Positions 47,447-57,364 of a stretch of DNA of 64,000 nt are shown piece after piece. The notes beneath the pieces were generated by a model. That model was not told where the DNA came from. It worked only from the letters and a program-made list of their open reading frames with translations, and ran no database searches. The DNA comes from Pseudomonas sp. GOM6 (lineage in GTDB: Bacteria; Pseudomonadota; Gammaproteobacteria; Pseudomonadales; Pseudomonadaceae), in NCBI RefSeq assembly GCF_029537485.1, contig NZ_JARPUS010000010.1:62001-126000 (forward strand). Reading direction: 5' to 3'. The position numbers were made by a program, and so were the translations under genes. The number at the start of each line of letters is the position of its first letter. Positions within the stretch are counted from its first letter, which is position 1.

Positions 47447-49437
47447 GCGTTGCGCCGGGTATTCCTCGCATAGCCCTGACCTGGCTGCTGGTGGCCCAGG
47501 TGCTGGTGATTTTGCCGTTGCTGTTGCACCTGCCGCCCTGGCTTGCCGTACTTTGGCTGTTCTGTGCCGGCTGGCGCGTGCAGGTGTTTCGCATGCGCGC
47601 CGGTTTCCCCAACGGTCTGGCACGCGCGGGCTTGATGCTGGCCACGGCCGCAGGGGTGTTCCTGTCCCGTGGCAGCCTGATCGGTCTGGATGCCGGGGCG
47701 GTGCTGCTGGTCGCGGCCTTCATCCTCAAACTGGTGGAACTGCGTAACCGCCGCGATGCGCTGGTGCTGATCTTCCTCGGCTTCTTCGTCGTGGTGGTCG
47801 GCTATCTGTTCGATGACGGCCTGTTGGCGGCGCTGTATAGCCTGCTGCCGATTACCGCGCTGCTGGCGGCACTGATCGGACTGCAGCAGAGCAGCCTGGC
47901 CACGCGTCCGCTGGCGACGCTGAGGCTGGCTGGCACCCTGATGCTGCAGGCAGTACCGCTGATGCTGGTGCTGTTCCTGTTCTTTCCGCGCCTGGGCCCG
48001 CTATGGAGCCTGCCGACACCGCAGCGGGGCATCACAGGCCTGTCGGACAGCATGGCGCCGGCCGATGTGGCCGAGCTCAGTCGCTCGCCGGAATTGGCCT
48101 TCCGCGCCAGCTTCGAGGGTGCGCCACCGCCGCGCAGCGAGCTGTATTGGCGTGCCCTGACCCTGGATCACTTCGATGGTCGGCGCTGGTCGCAAGGCTG
48201 GGGCGCGCAGCAATCGGCCGCGCCGCAGTGGCGCAAGCAGGGTGAGGCGTTGTCCTACAGCATCATCATGCAGCCCAGTGGCAAGCCCTGGCTGTTCGCC
48301 CTCGATGTGGGGCAGACCAACCTGGCCAATACCCGGCAGATGAGCGACTTTCGTCTGCAACAGTCGCGTCCGGTGCTGCAGAGCCTGATGTACGAAGTGC
48401 AGTCCTGGCCGGCGGCCGTGCGCGAGGAACAGCTGCCCAGGGGCGTCATGCGCAGCAGCCTGCAGTTGCCCAAGGACGGCGATCCGCGCGCGCGGCAATG
48501 GGCCGCACAGCTGCGCCGTGAGCATGGCGACGACGAGGCGCTGGTACGGGCGCTGCTGCAGCACTTCAACCAGCAACCCTACGTCTACACCCTCAGGCCA
48601 CCGCCCGTGGGACTCGACAGTATCGATGAGTTTCTCTTCCGCACCCGGCGCGGCTTTTGCGCCCACTATGCCGGCGCCATGACCTTCGTGCTGCGCGCCG
48701 CGGGCATTCCGGCGCGGGTTGTGGCGGGCTACCAGGGTGGCGAGTTCAACTCGTCAGCCAATTACCTGGCGGTGCGCCAGTACGATGCCCACGCCTGGGT
48801 CGAGTACTGGCTGGCAGGGCGCGGCTGGGTCAGCGTCGACCCGACGTTCCAGGTGGCGCCGGAGCGTATCGAGATGGGGTTGGAAGAAGCCCTGGCCGAA
48901 GAGGATGGCTTTCTCGATGACTCTCCCTTTTCACCGCTGCGCTACCGCCATCTGGAGTGGCTCAACGAGTTGCGTCTGACCTGGGATAGCGTCAACTACA
49001 ACTGGCAGCGCTGGGTGCTCGGTTATCGCAGCGAGCAGCAGCTGGGGTTGCTGAAACGCTGGTTCGGCACGCTGGACTGGCAACGCCTGGCACTGGTACT
49101 CCTGGGCTGCGGAGCGGCGGCACTGGGGCTGGTAGCCTTGTGGCTGTTCAAGCCCTGGCGGCGGGAGCGCGACCCGTTGCAGCGACAGCTACGCCGTTTC
49201 GAGTCGCTGCTGGCCCGTTATGGCCTGCATCGCGGCAAGGGCGAAGGCGTGCGTGACTTTAGCGCGCGGGCGGCGACGCTGTTGCCACGCCAGGCGCAGG
49301 CACTGGATGAATTTGCCAGGGCCTTCGAGGCACAGCGCTATGCCGGCGCACAGGCCGAGCCAGAGAGGCTTGCGGCCAGCCTGAAACGCCTGCGCAGTGA
49401 ATTACCCTGGCGGTCATCAGGAGGGAGAAAGGCATGA
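47443..49437 (+). CDS. tgpA: Transglutaminase-domain membrane protein TgpA
   Basis: TgpA was described in P. aeruginosa as an essential inner-membrane protein with a periplasmic transglutaminase domain. This 664-residue homologue has about six N-terminal membrane segments. The transglutaminase-like domain carries Cys406 in RRGFCAHYAG, His450 in YDAHAWVEYW and Asp466 in VSVDPTFQ. One more membrane segment lies near 547-570, and the C-terminal tail is cytoplasmic. It is coupled to the DUF58 gene before it and the CHAD gene after it by four-base overlaps. Confidence 0.92.
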   Translation: MSVAPGIPRIALTWLLVAQVLVILPLLLHLPPWLAVLWLFCAGWRVQVFRMRAGFPNGLARAGLMLATAAGVFLSRGSLIGLDAGAVLLVAAFILKLVELRNRRDALVLIFLGFFVVVVGYLFDDGLLAALYSLLPITALLAALIGLQQSSLATRPLATLRLAGTLMLQAVPLMLVLFLFFPRLGPLWSLPTPQRGITGLSDSMAPADVAELSRSPELAFRASFEGAPPPRSELYWRALTLDHFDGRRWSQGWGAQQSAAPQWRKQGEALSYSIIMQPSGKPWLFALDVGQTNLANTRQMSDFRLQQSRPVLQSLMYEVQSWPAAVREEQLPRGVMRSSLQLPKDGDPRARQWAAQLRREHGDDEALVRALLQHFNQQPYVYTLRPPPVGLDSIDEFLFRTRRGFCAHYAGAMTFVLRAAGIPARVVAGYQGGEFNSSANYLAVRQYDAHAWVEYWLAGRGWVSVDPTFQVAPERIEMGLEEALAEEDGFLDDSPFSPLRYRHLEWLNELRLTWDSVNYNWQRWVLGYRSEQQLGLLKRWFGTLDWQRLALVLLGCGAAALGLVALWLFKPWRRERDPLQRQLRRFESLLARYGLHRGKGEGVRDFSARAATLLPRQAQALDEFARAFEAQRYAGAQAEPERLAASLKRLRSELPWRSSGGRKA

Positions 49438-50201
49438 ATGCATTCGACATTCGACTCAACAGGCGCATCATCGAGTTGCAGATGCGTCTGTACGCCTGTT
49501 GTGCCCGCATGCAGGCGCGTACGGATGACGAGGCCCTGCATGAGCTGCGCATCGCCGTCCGCCGCTTGCGTAGCTTGTTGCGTCCATTGCGCCAGGAGCC
49601 GCTCTGTGCCGCGCTGGAGCAGAGCGCAGGCGCGTTGGGCAAGGCCAGCGGCCCACTGCGTGATCTGGAAGTCCTGGCGGCCGAGCTGCGCCGCCTGGGC
49701 CAGAGCGAGGCGGCGCAGCGGCGTCTGGCTGAACGTGACGACGGCTATGCGCAACTGCTCGCCGGTGTGCCGCTGCAGCGCCTGCAGATCCGTCTCGACG
49801 ACTGGCCTCAGGATTGCCGCGATGCCCACCGTGATGGCCAATGGCAAGCCGGTGCCAAGCAGGTACGCCGCAATCTGGCCAGGCAGGTACGCAAATTGAC
49901 TGCCGCCTTGCGTGATCCGAGCCATGACCGGCATCGCCTGCGCCTGCTGATCAAGCGCCTGCGCTACTGTGCCGAGGCTTGGCCGGCCTACAGCGAGCTG
50001 AGCGCATCGACCCTGCGGGCCTTGCGCCAGGCTCAGGGTGCGCTGGGTGACTGGCACGACCATCTGCAATGGCTGCTTCGCGTTCAGAGTGAGGCGGATC
50101 TATTGCCGTGCGTCCAACACTGGCAGGTCGAATTGCTCGCTGCGGAACGACAGGCGGATGAGTGCCTGGCCGAATTGGCCCTGAAACTTTCCGCGTCCTG
50201 A
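49434..50201 (+). CDS. CHAD domain protein
   Basis: The 255-residue protein is an all-helical CHAD domain. Conserved histidine and arginine positions are visible in LHELRIAVRRLRSLLRPLR, DRHRLRLLIKRLRYCAEAW and LGDWHDHLQWLL. CHAD domains bind inorganic polyphosphate. No CYTH triphosphatase domain is fused, unlike many relatives. ATG 49434 overlaps the tgpA stop (ATGA) and is preceded by GGAGG. Confidence 0.85.
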   Translation: MNAFDIRLNRRIIELQMRLYACCARMQARTDDEALHELRIAVRRLRSLLRPLRQEPLCAALEQSAGALGKASGPLRDLEVLAAELRRLGQSEAAQRRLAERDDGYAQLLAGVPLQRLQIRLDDWPQDCRDAHRDGQWQAGAKQVRRNLARQVRKLTAALRDPSHDRHRLRLLIKRLRYCAEAWPAYSELSASTLRALRQAQGALGDWHDHLQWLLRVQSEADLLPCVQHWQVELLAAERQADECLAELALKLSAS

Positions 50202-50301
50202 GCTCATTACAGAGCATTTCCGGCGCTGATTTGGCCGCATAGTCCCTCCCGTGTGCGACTGCTTTTCACTAAGCTTGCAGCTGCCTGAAAGGAGATTGCG
50301 C

Positions 50302-51099
50302 ATGACCTTCGCTGAACTGATCCACGCCGTACATACCCGCCCTCAGCATGTCGTCGTCCCGCCCTTGTGGGGGCAGGGGCGAGCGACCTTCGGCGGCCTG
50401 GTGGCGGCGATGCTGTATGAAGCCATGCGGCTCAAGGTGCCGGCCGGTCGCCCGGTACGCTCGTTGTCCATCACCTTTGTCGGCCCCATGCTGATGGGGG
50501 AGGCGGTAGCCTTCGAGGTTGAAGTGCTGCGCGAAGGCAAATCCGTCAGCCAGATGCTCGGTCGTGCGGTACAAAACGGCGAGGTGGTGGCCATCGCCCA
50601 GGGCAGTTTCGGTGCGTCTCGTCGTTCCGCGGTCCAGGTCGAGGCCGAACCGGCGCCGGCGATGAAGGCCGTGGAAGAGTGCCAGGAGTTGCCTTATCTG
50701 GCTGGTGTCACCCCAGAGTTCACACGCTTTCTGGCCATGCGCTGGGGGCAGGGCGGCATGCCGTTCAGCAACACGCCATCGCGCCATATGGGCGGCTGGG
50801 TGCGCCTGCGCAGTGACGTGAGCCATGACCGGGTCAGCGAAGCACATCTGTTGGCACTGGTGGATGCCTGGCCGCCGGCGGTGTTGTCCCACCTGAAGTC
50901 CCATGCACCGGGCAGCTCGCTGACCTGGACCATCGAGTTCGTCCATCCGTTACCCAGCCTCACCACCCACGACTGGTGCCTGTACCAGGCCGAGATCGAG
51001 CACGCCCTCGATGGTTATGGCCACATCGCGGCGCGGCTGTGGACCAAAGATGGCCAGTTGCTGGCGCTGAGCCGGCAGACCACCACGGTGTTCGATTAA
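50302..51099 (+). CDS. Acyl-CoA thioesterase, double-hotdog TesB-like
   Basis: The 265-residue protein matches double-hotdog thioesterases. The N-terminal hotdog has [22 protein letters not shown], and the second has the helix following [23 protein letters not shown] with the conserved Asp. It probably cleaves medium or long acyl-CoA. AGGAG precedes ATG 50302; an earlier ATG at 50251 lacks a ribosome site. It converges on tatD with a four-base overlap. Confidence 0.8.
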   Translation: MTFAELIHAVHTRPQHVVVPPLWGQGRATFGGLVAAMLYEAMRLKVPAGRPVRSLSITFVGPMLMGEAVAFEVEVLREGKSVSQMLGRAVQNGEVVAIAQGSFGASRRSAVQVEAEPAPAMKAVEECQELPYLAGVTPEFTRFLAMRWGQGGMPFSNTPSRHMGGWVRLRSDVSHDRVSEAHLLALVDAWPPAVLSHLKSHAPGSSLTWTIEFVHPLPSLTTHDWCLYQAEIEHALDGYGHIAARLWTKDGQLLALSRQTTTVFD

Positions 51100-51905
51100 G
51101 TCTCGATCTGTGGCAGGTCGAAGAAGGCCCGGGCCGTAGCCGTACTGTGCGCGGCCAGGCTCTCCTGGCTTTCGCCGCGGTGCAGTGCGACCTCGCGCAA
51201 TACCTCACCGAGAAAGGCCGGCTCGTTATGCCCGCTTTTCGGTTTGGGTCGCAGGCTGCGGGGGAGCAGGTAGGGCGCGTCGCTCTCCAGCATCAGGCGC
51301 CCCGCGGGGATGTCGCGCATCAGCGGATGCAGGTGGGTGCCGCGGCGCTCATCGCAGATCCAGCCAGTAATGCCGATATGCAGGTCGAGATCGAGATAGG
51401 CATACAGGCTGTCCTTGCCGGCGGTGAAACAGTGCACCACGGCGGCCGGCAACTGGTCGCGGAACTGGCGGAGGATGGCCACCAGGCGCTCACTGGCATC
51501 ACGCTCATGCAGGAACACCGGTAACTGAAGCTCCACAGCCAGAGCCAGCTGTTCCTCCAGGGCCTTTTCCTGCTGCGGTCGCGGCGAGAAGTCGCGATTG
51601 AAATCCAGCCCGCATTCACCCACGGCACGTACTGGCGCTTCACTGAGCAGGTCGCGCAGCTGCCGGGCACTCTCTGTATTCCACTGGCTAGCGTCGTGCG
51701 GATGAACCCCGGCGGTACTGAACAATCGGCTGCCGGTTTCATCCAGTTCCTGGCAGAAATGCAGCGCCTGCTCGCTTTCCTCCAGGCTGGTTCCAGTCAG
51801 CACCAGTTGGCAGACGCCGGCCTCGTAAGCGCGGGCGAGCACCGCATCACGCTCCCGAGCCAGGCTGGGGTGGGTCAGATTGACGCCGATGTCGATGAGT
51901 TGCAT
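51096..51905 (-). CDS. tatD: TatD-family metal-dependent DNase
   Basis: The 269-residue TIM-barrel hydrolase begins [17 protein letters not shown], the form seen in TatD itself, where IGVNL replaces the HxH of its paralogues. Other metal ligands are in [37 protein letters not shown] and [10 protein letters not shown]. TatD has 3'-5' exonuclease activity and a role in DNA repair or protein quality control. The stop converges on the thioesterase with four shared bases. Confidence 0.88.
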   Translation of the reverse strand: MQLIDIGVNLTHPSLARERDAVLARAYEAGVCQLVLTGTSLEESEQALHFCQELDETGSRLFSTAGVHPHDASQWNTESARQLRDLLSEAPVRAVGECGLDFNRDFSPRPQQEKALEEQLALAVELQLPVFLHERDASERLVAILRQFRDQLPAAVVHCFTAGKDSLYAYLDLDLHIGITGWICDERRGTHLHPLMRDIPAGRLMLESDAPYLLPRSLRPKPKSGHNEPAFLGEVLREVALHRGESQESLAAHSTATARAFFDLPQIET

Positions 51906-52133
51906 GGTGCTACCTCAGTGGTTGAGCCGGCAGCATAGCAAAGCCGGCTTTTTATCAATAAAACAATCAAATACAGATGCTTGCATATGTCTATTAATGC
52001 TCTTTGTCAGCATGAGCTGGCCATTTGAAGCACCTTGTGCGAGGCTCCGCGCCCCGCGCGCTGGAACCATCTGTCGGCGGGATGCTCTTAGTCGCTCGGG
52101 TCTGCTCATGACCTGGCGCCCCCCGGAGGCTGG

Positions 52134-53540
52134 ATGATTCGCACGCTGCTGTTTTTGCTCTGCTGCCTGGCAGTGTTGCCGGCCCATGCCCGCCTCAGCG
52201 GCTTGGGCGAGCACCCGGCGCAAGTGAGCAAGCAGCGCGACCTGGCGCAGATTCGCAAGAGTGGCGAACTGCGAGTGCTGGTCAACCAGAGCCGTAACAG
52301 CTCGGGCGAGGTCAAGGGCCAGGCCATCGGCGTCGAATATCACCGTCTGCGGGCATTCGAGCAGTACCTCAATCGCAATGCCCGAGATGGTCGCAACCTG
52401 CGCATGAGGATCATCCCCAAGGCCAAGGACCAACTGCTTGCCGCCCTGCAAAAGGGTGAGGGTGATGTCGTCGCGCCGGGGGAGCTGATCGATGTGCATC
52501 CCGGCATGGGCGTCAGTGCCAGCCAGGCCATTCGCAGCGATGTACAGCTGGTAGTGGTCGGCAACCGCAATAACCGGCATTACCGCAAGCTGGACGATAT
52601 GGCCGGGCGCAGCCTGGCACTGCCGTTGGGCAGCGCCGCAGGTGAAGCGCTGCGCGAGGTCAACCAGCGTCTGGCGCAACGCAAGCAGCCGCCAATCGTG
52701 GTGGAGTGGGCCGACAGCAGCCTGGCGGTGGAGGATGTACTGGAGATGGTCCAGGCCGGTATCTATCCCTGGACCGCTGTCGAACTGCCGATTGCCGAGC
52801 GCTGGCTCAAGGTCATGCCCAGGCTGCGCATCGAGCGCCATCTGGTGCTCAGCAAGGCGGGGGAAATGAGCTGGTTCGTGCGGCGTGATGCACCGATGCT
52901 GCGGGCCAGCGTCGACCGTTTTCTCGCCAGCTACCGGATGCCCGATGACGTGGATTCGGCCTTCCAGCGTGTCTATCGGCGCTCCTACAAGGTGCGCAAT
53001 CCGCTGGGGCAGGCAGATCGTCAGCGCCTGGAGCGTGTCAGGGCTGTGCTGCAGAAGCATGGCGAGGAGCAGAATCTGGACTGGCTGCAACTGGCCGCGA
53101 TGGCCTACAAGGAGTCCACGCTCAATCCGGCTGCACGCGGAGCCTCCGGTGCTACCGGGCTGATGCAGGTCACCCCCGGCGCCGCGCGCAGCGTAGGGGT
53201 CGGCAATATCCAGGGGCTGGACAACAATGTGCTGGCGGCGACGCGCTACATGGCCCGTATCCGCCGCGAGTTCTTCGCCAGCCACCAGATCGATGATGTT
53301 GAGCGCAGGGCTTTTATTCTGGCGGCCTACAACATGGGGCCGCAGCGGGTGCAAAGCCTGAGAGCTGAGGCGCGCAGGCGCGGCCTCAACCCCAACCAGT
53401 GGTTCTTCCAGGTCGAACGTGTGGCCATGGAGAAAATGGGCCTGGGCGTCGCCAGCTATGTGAATAGCGTGAACAAATACTATCTTGCCTATGATCGTGA
53501 GCGCTTTTTGCTGGAGCCCACCCGCGCAAAGAACAGGTAA
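52134..53540 (+). CDS. MltF-like membrane-bound lytic murein transglycosylase
   Basis: The 468-residue exported protein has a signal peptide (about 1-19). An extracellular solute-binding-type domain follows (about 30-270), and then a lytic transglycosylase domain. Glu327 in AMAYKESTLNP is the catalytic acid, followed by GASGATGLMQVTPGAA and AAYNMGP. It should cleave peptidoglycan between MurNAc and GlcNAc, with the first domain regulating it. No lipobox is seen. The 228 bp before it, which include an AT-rich stretch at 51940-52010, hold no gene. Confidence 0.87.
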   Translation: MIRTLLFLLCCLAVLPAHARLSGLGEHPAQVSKQRDLAQIRKSGELRVLVNQSRNSSGEVKGQAIGVEYHRLRAFEQYLNRNARDGRNLRMRIIPKAKDQLLAALQKGEGDVVAPGELIDVHPGMGVSASQAIRSDVQLVVVGNRNNRHYRKLDDMAGRSLALPLGSAAGEALREVNQRLAQRKQPPIVVEWADSSLAVEDVLEMVQAGIYPWTAVELPIAERWLKVMPRLRIERHLVLSKAGEMSWFVRRDAPMLRASVDRFLASYRMPDDVDSAFQRVYRRSYKVRNPLGQADRQRLERVRAVLQKHGEEQNLDWLQLAAMAYKESTLNPAARGASGATGLMQVTPGAARSVGVGNIQGLDNNVLAATRYMARIRREFFASHQIDDVERRAFILAAYNMGPQRVQSLRAEARRRGLNPNQWFFQVERVAMEKMGLGVASYVNSVNKYYLAYDRERFLLEPTRAKNR

Positions 53541-53600
53541 ATCGAATAATTCGATTTGAATTAGCGCAAAAATGCGCTTTTAGTATCGATTAATTCGAAT
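53541..53600. promoter_or_regulatory. Two operator-like AT-rich direct repeats upstream of doxX
   Basis: ATCGAATAATTCGA (53541-53554) and ATCGATTAATTCGA (53585-53598) differ at one base and start 44 bp apart, about four helical turns. The first site extends into an 8-bp inverted repeat (53539-53546 and 53550-53557). The paired layout suggests a dimeric regulator for doxX. Confidence 0.45.
53563..53582 (+). terminator. Terminator after the MltF-like gene
   Basis: AGCGCA (53563-53568) and TGCGCT (53573-53578) form a short stem with an AAAA loop, followed by TTTA. It lies between the two operator-like repeats. Confidence 0.6.
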
Positions 53601-53643
53601 AGCATGTGCCTCACCAACACTACTCACCTGAAGGACCTGGCAC

Positions 53644-54081
53644 ATGAACAACCTGATCAAATCCCTGATGTCTTCCTCCGCCGGTTACGGCATTACGTTG
53701 CTGCGCGTGGTGACCGGCCTGACCTTTGCCGCCCACGGCGCGCAGAAGCTATTTGGCTGGTTCGGTGGCTACGGCCTGGAGGGCGTAGGCCAGTGGATGG
53801 AAAGTATCGGTATCACGCCCGGCTACCTGATGGCCGCGCTGGCCGGTAGCGCCGAATTCTTTGGTGGCCTGGCGCTGGTCGTCGGTCTGCTGGTTCGTCC
53901 TGCGGCGCTGTCGCTGCTGGTGTCCATGCTGGTAGCCATGTTTGCCGTCCACTGGGCCAATGGCTTCTTCATCACCAACAATGGCTATGAGTACGCCATG
54001 ATCCTCGGCCTGATCAGCGCCGTGCTGATGATCGAAGGCGCCGGCAAGCTGTCTCTAGACCGTCTGATTTCGCGTCAATAA
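53644..54081 (+). CDS. DoxX family membrane protein
   Basis: The 145-residue protein has four hydrophobic segments and the DoxX pattern: LLRVVTGLTFAAHGAQKLFGWFGG at the start, then GSAEFFGGLALVVGLLVRPAA. DoxX proteins are small inner-membrane proteins often linked to redox or thiol stress; their reaction is not settled. AAGGAC precedes ATG 53644. Operator-like repeats lie 45-100 bp upstream, and a bidirectional terminator follows. Confidence 0.87.
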   Translation: MNNLIKSLMSSSAGYGITLLRVVTGLTFAAHGAQKLFGWFGGYGLEGVGQWMESIGITPGYLMAALAGSAEFFGGLALVVGLLVRPAALSLLVSMLVAMFAVHWANGFFITNNGYEYAMILGLISAVLMIEGAGKLSLDRLISRQ

Positions 54082-54095
54082 CGGTAGCCATGAAT

Positions 54096-54125
54096 AAAAA
54101 AGGCCCGCATTGCGGGCCTTTTTGT
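54096..54125. terminator. Bidirectional terminator between doxX and the lipase foldase gene
   Basis: AGGCCCGC (54101-54108) and GCGGGCCT (54112-54119) form a perfect stem. It is flanked by A-rich bases on the left and T6 on the right, so it can end both convergent genes. Confidence 0.85.
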
Positions 54126-54127
54126 GC

Positions 54128-55156
54128 TCAGGGCTTTTCTCGGGTCTGGGCCAGTTGCTCGGCCGCGTCCAGGCGCAGCCTTTCGCGCTCGTCGAAGCGC
54201 TCTTCGGCCAGACGTTGCAGGGCTTTTTGTCGGTCTTCAACGCTGAGGCCGCTATTGGCTTCGAGCTCGGCCTTCTCCTTACGATAATCGCTGAGGCGTT
54301 TCTGCCACTGTTGCCGTTGCCGATCGAGCGACTCCAGGCGCTCGGTGGCTTCGGCACCGACCAGTTGCAGGCGCAGCTGGCGAATCTGCTCGCTATTACC
54401 ACCATTGGCTTGCAAAGCAGCGGTTTGCTGGCGCAGCTCACTTTGTAATTGCGGCACCAGCAGCGCCTGCATGTCTTCTGGCAGGCCCGCGCGCAGCTGA
54501 TCCAGTGCATCGGCTTTCTGTTCATCGCTGAGATCGGCGTCATGTCGAATGGCCAAGCGCTCAAGGGTGAACTGGTTGTAAGCCTCTTCCTGAGCGAAAA
54601 ATGCCTGGTGTGCTTCGGAACTGAACAGTCGCGCACGCAGGGCCTGCACGGCCTGCTCGCGCTGGCGCATGGCATCCAGGTTGGCCATTTGCGGCAGATC
54701 CTGCTCCAACTGTATCAATTGGCGCTTGTAATCGAGGTACTGCGCCAGCAAGGCCAGTGCCTGGCTCTCGGCCGGCTCCTGCAGCTGGTGCTGAATGTAG
54801 GCTTGCAGTCGAGCGATGCTGGTGTTCAGGCTCTCCTCGCCATAGGCGCTGAGGAAATAATCAAAGATGCGCCGGATATCCATGCTGATCAGCAAGTTAC
54901 CACTGTCATCGAGGCGAAACTGGCCATCGACCTGGGTGCCGGCAAAGGAGGGCGGTAGCGGAGTATTGGCGACTGCCTGCGGCGCAGATGGGCGCGCTTC
55001 GGCGGTCGTTGCGATGGCAGCCTGGGCCTCGTCTTGAGCGCTGAGCATGGGCGCCTTGGCTTCAGGCGTGTGGCGCTCGAGCGGGTTGAAATAGAAGGTG
55101 GTGGCGACACTGGCCCCAATCAGCAGGGGCGTGGCGAGCAATAGCGCTTTGTTCAC
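54128..55156 (-). CDS. lifO: Lipase-specific foldase (steric chaperone, Lif/LipH/LifO)
   Basis: The foldase stays anchored in the inner membrane and folds the lipase in the periplasm before secretion. The 342-residue protein has an N-terminal anchor (about 4-22) and an Ala/Pro-rich linker (30-70). The family motif RxxFDY(F/C)L(S/T)A is at Arg95-Ala104. The rest is helical and Gln-rich, with [14 protein letters not shown], forming the headphone-like fold known for Lif proteins. It lies 54 bp after lipA on the same strand. Confidence 0.95.
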   Translation of the reverse strand: MNKALLLATPLLIGASVATTFYFNPLERHTPEAKAPMLSAQDEAQAAIATTAEARPSAPQAVANTPLPPSFAGTQVDGQFRLDDSGNLLISMDIRRIFDYFLSAYGEESLNTSIARLQAYIQHQLQEPAESQALALLAQYLDYKRQLIQLEQDLPQMANLDAMRQREQAVQALRARLFSSEAHQAFFAQEEAYNQFTLERLAIRHDADLSDEQKADALDQLRAGLPEDMQALLVPQLQSELRQQTAALQANGGNSEQIRQLRLQLVGAEATERLESLDRQRQQWQKRLSDYRKEKAELEANSGLSVEDRQKALQRLAEERFDERERLRLDAAEQLAQTREKP

Positions 55157-55182
55157 GGCGGGACTCGTCGAGTGGAAAGTGC

Positions 55183-55202
55183 TCGGGGCCCGCAGGCCCC
55201 GA
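55183..55202 (-). other. Intercistronic hairpin lipA-lifO
   Basis: TCGGGGCC (55183-55190) and GGCCCCGA (55195-55202) form a perfect 8-bp stem with a 4-base loop, right after the lipA stop. There is no T-run. It may lower foldase output relative to lipase or protect the lipA mRNA 3' end. Confidence 0.5.
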
Positions 55203-55210
55203 TATCTGGC

Positions 55211-56194
<984 letters not shown>

Positions 56195-56245
56195 TTAGCC
56201 ATCCACACCCATCCTGGAAGTGGAACTTCAGCGACATGGGGTTTG

Positions 56246-56260
56246 GCAGGATCTGTGCCA
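56246..56260 (-). promoter_or_regulatory. Sigma54 promoter of lipA
   Basis: The minus strand reads TGGCAC, five bases, CTGC, with the correct GG-to-GC spacing for RpoN. The start is predicted near 56234. Dependence of lipA on RpoN and the LipQR two-component system is known in P. alcaligenes. Confidence 0.65.
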
Positions 56261-56288
56261 GAACCTGAGCATTTCGAACAATGGCTCT

Positions 56289-56323
56289 AAACGGGCGTTT
56301 GTGGCGCAAGCCGCGCAGCGGCT
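56289..56323. promoter_or_regulatory. Candidate upstream activator sites of lipA
   Basis: Two inverted repeats lie upstream of the -24 box: AAACG-GG-CGTTT (56289-56300, centred about 60 bp before the predicted start) and AGCCGC-GCA-GCGGCT (56309-56323, about 82 bp before). Either could bind the enhancer-binding protein; which one does is unknown. Confidence 0.35.
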
Positions 56324-56363
56324 GGGCTCTATCAGCCACTACGGGTGTTACCGGGAGAAACAG

Positions 56364-56879
56364 TCAGGCCAGTGGCCAGGTGCCGATCTGCTGGTAACGA
56401 GGGCCGATCATCGCGGAGTTGGAGCTGAACAGAGCGAATTGATCAACGTGCCAGGCGAAGCTGAACGCTGCTGGGCTGGTTGGCACGCTGGCATGCCGAG
56501 CCAGTGTCAGATGCGGGCGATAGGTACGTTGTTCGAGCGTGAATCCACACCGTTGCAGCTGCTCCGCAAGCGTCTGCTGCAGTTGTAAAAGAGCCATGGG
56601 TGGGCGGCTGGGCGCCAGGTGCAGAAGCCCGTCGTTCCAGATATCCAGGCGATCCAGGCGCAACTCGAATGCGCGCTGCCTTTTAGTTTGATCGGCCGCC
56701 GCGCGCAGCTCTGCCAGACGGGTTGTGGCTTGCTGACCAAGAAAAGCCAGCGTCAGGTGCAGGTCATGCTCGTGCACCCAGTTACCGGCGCAAGGAAGTT
56801 GCCGTCGCCAATCCTGAATGTTCCGGGCTTGTGCAGAAGGCACGGGGATGGCGAAGAACAGTCGTAGCGACTCGGGCAT
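56364..56879 (-). CDS. thpR: RNA 2',3'-cyclic phosphodiesterase (LigT/ThpR)
   Basis: ThpR opens 2',3'-cyclic phosphates on RNA ends and can join some tRNA halves in vitro. The 171-residue protein has both HxTx motifs of the 2H superfamily, HLTLAFLG (His41, Thr43) and HLTLARH (His123, Thr125). It starts LRLFFAIPVP, the usual first strand. It lies upstream of lipA on the same strand, 211 bp away, but the lipA promoter sits in between. Confidence 0.92.
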   Translation of the reverse strand: MPESLRLFFAIPVPSAQARNIQDWRRQLPCAGNWVHEHDLHLTLAFLGQQATTRLAELRAAADQTKRQRAFELRLDRLDIWNDGLLHLAPSRPPMALLQLQQTLAEQLQRCGFTLEQRTYRPHLTLARHASVPTSPAAFSFAWHVDQFALFSSNSAMIGPRYQQIGTWPLA

Positions 56880-57052
56880 GCGGCCTCCTGGCTTGACAGA
56901 GCGGTACCGGCGTTTCTAGCATCGCACCCCATAGCGCCGATTTAAGAGCAACTTGCGGGGCGCTGCCCGGTTGGGCGAATACCGCTAAAGCGCTGGCCGG
57001 TGTCGCCTCCCACCGCAGTCCGGCGGGACCATGAGGCTGAGACTGTATAACC

Positions 57053-57364
57053 ATGAGTTGCCCACGCGCCCATCTGCATTTCTCCCCCTTGCCGCATGCT
57101 GCGGCCAACCGCCATCCCCATGTGCTGCTGGTTGGCAATCAGCAACCCAATCTGCTGAAAAACCTGGACGGCTGGCCCAAGCACTGGCCGGCTTCGCGCA
57201 ATTTCCTGATCCGTTTTGTTGCTCCGTTGGCACAGCAGCTGGCAGCCATTCCAAGCGACAGTTACGACCTGGCGGTGGTCGGCCGCGAATCCACGGCTGT
57301 GGATGCCGAGTTGATCGGACAATTGGTGCGGGTGGCCCGCCAGGGCGTGATCAACCTCAGGTAA
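57053..57364 (+). CDS. Conserved hypothetical protein
   Basis: The 103-residue protein has no signal peptide or membrane segment. It begins MSCPRAHLHFSPLPHAAAN and ends VARQGVINLR, with a predicted alternation of strands and helices. I do not recognise the family. Its position between thpR and greB is where P. aeruginosa has a small hypothetical gene, which supports it being real. No clear ribosome site is visible. Its last eight bases overlap the end of the convergent greB. Confidence 0.6.
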   Translation: MSCPRAHLHFSPLPHAAANRHPHVLLVGNQQPNLLKNLDGWPKHWPASRNFLIRFVAPLAQQLAAIPSDSYDLAVVGRESTAVDAELIGQLVRVARQGVINLR

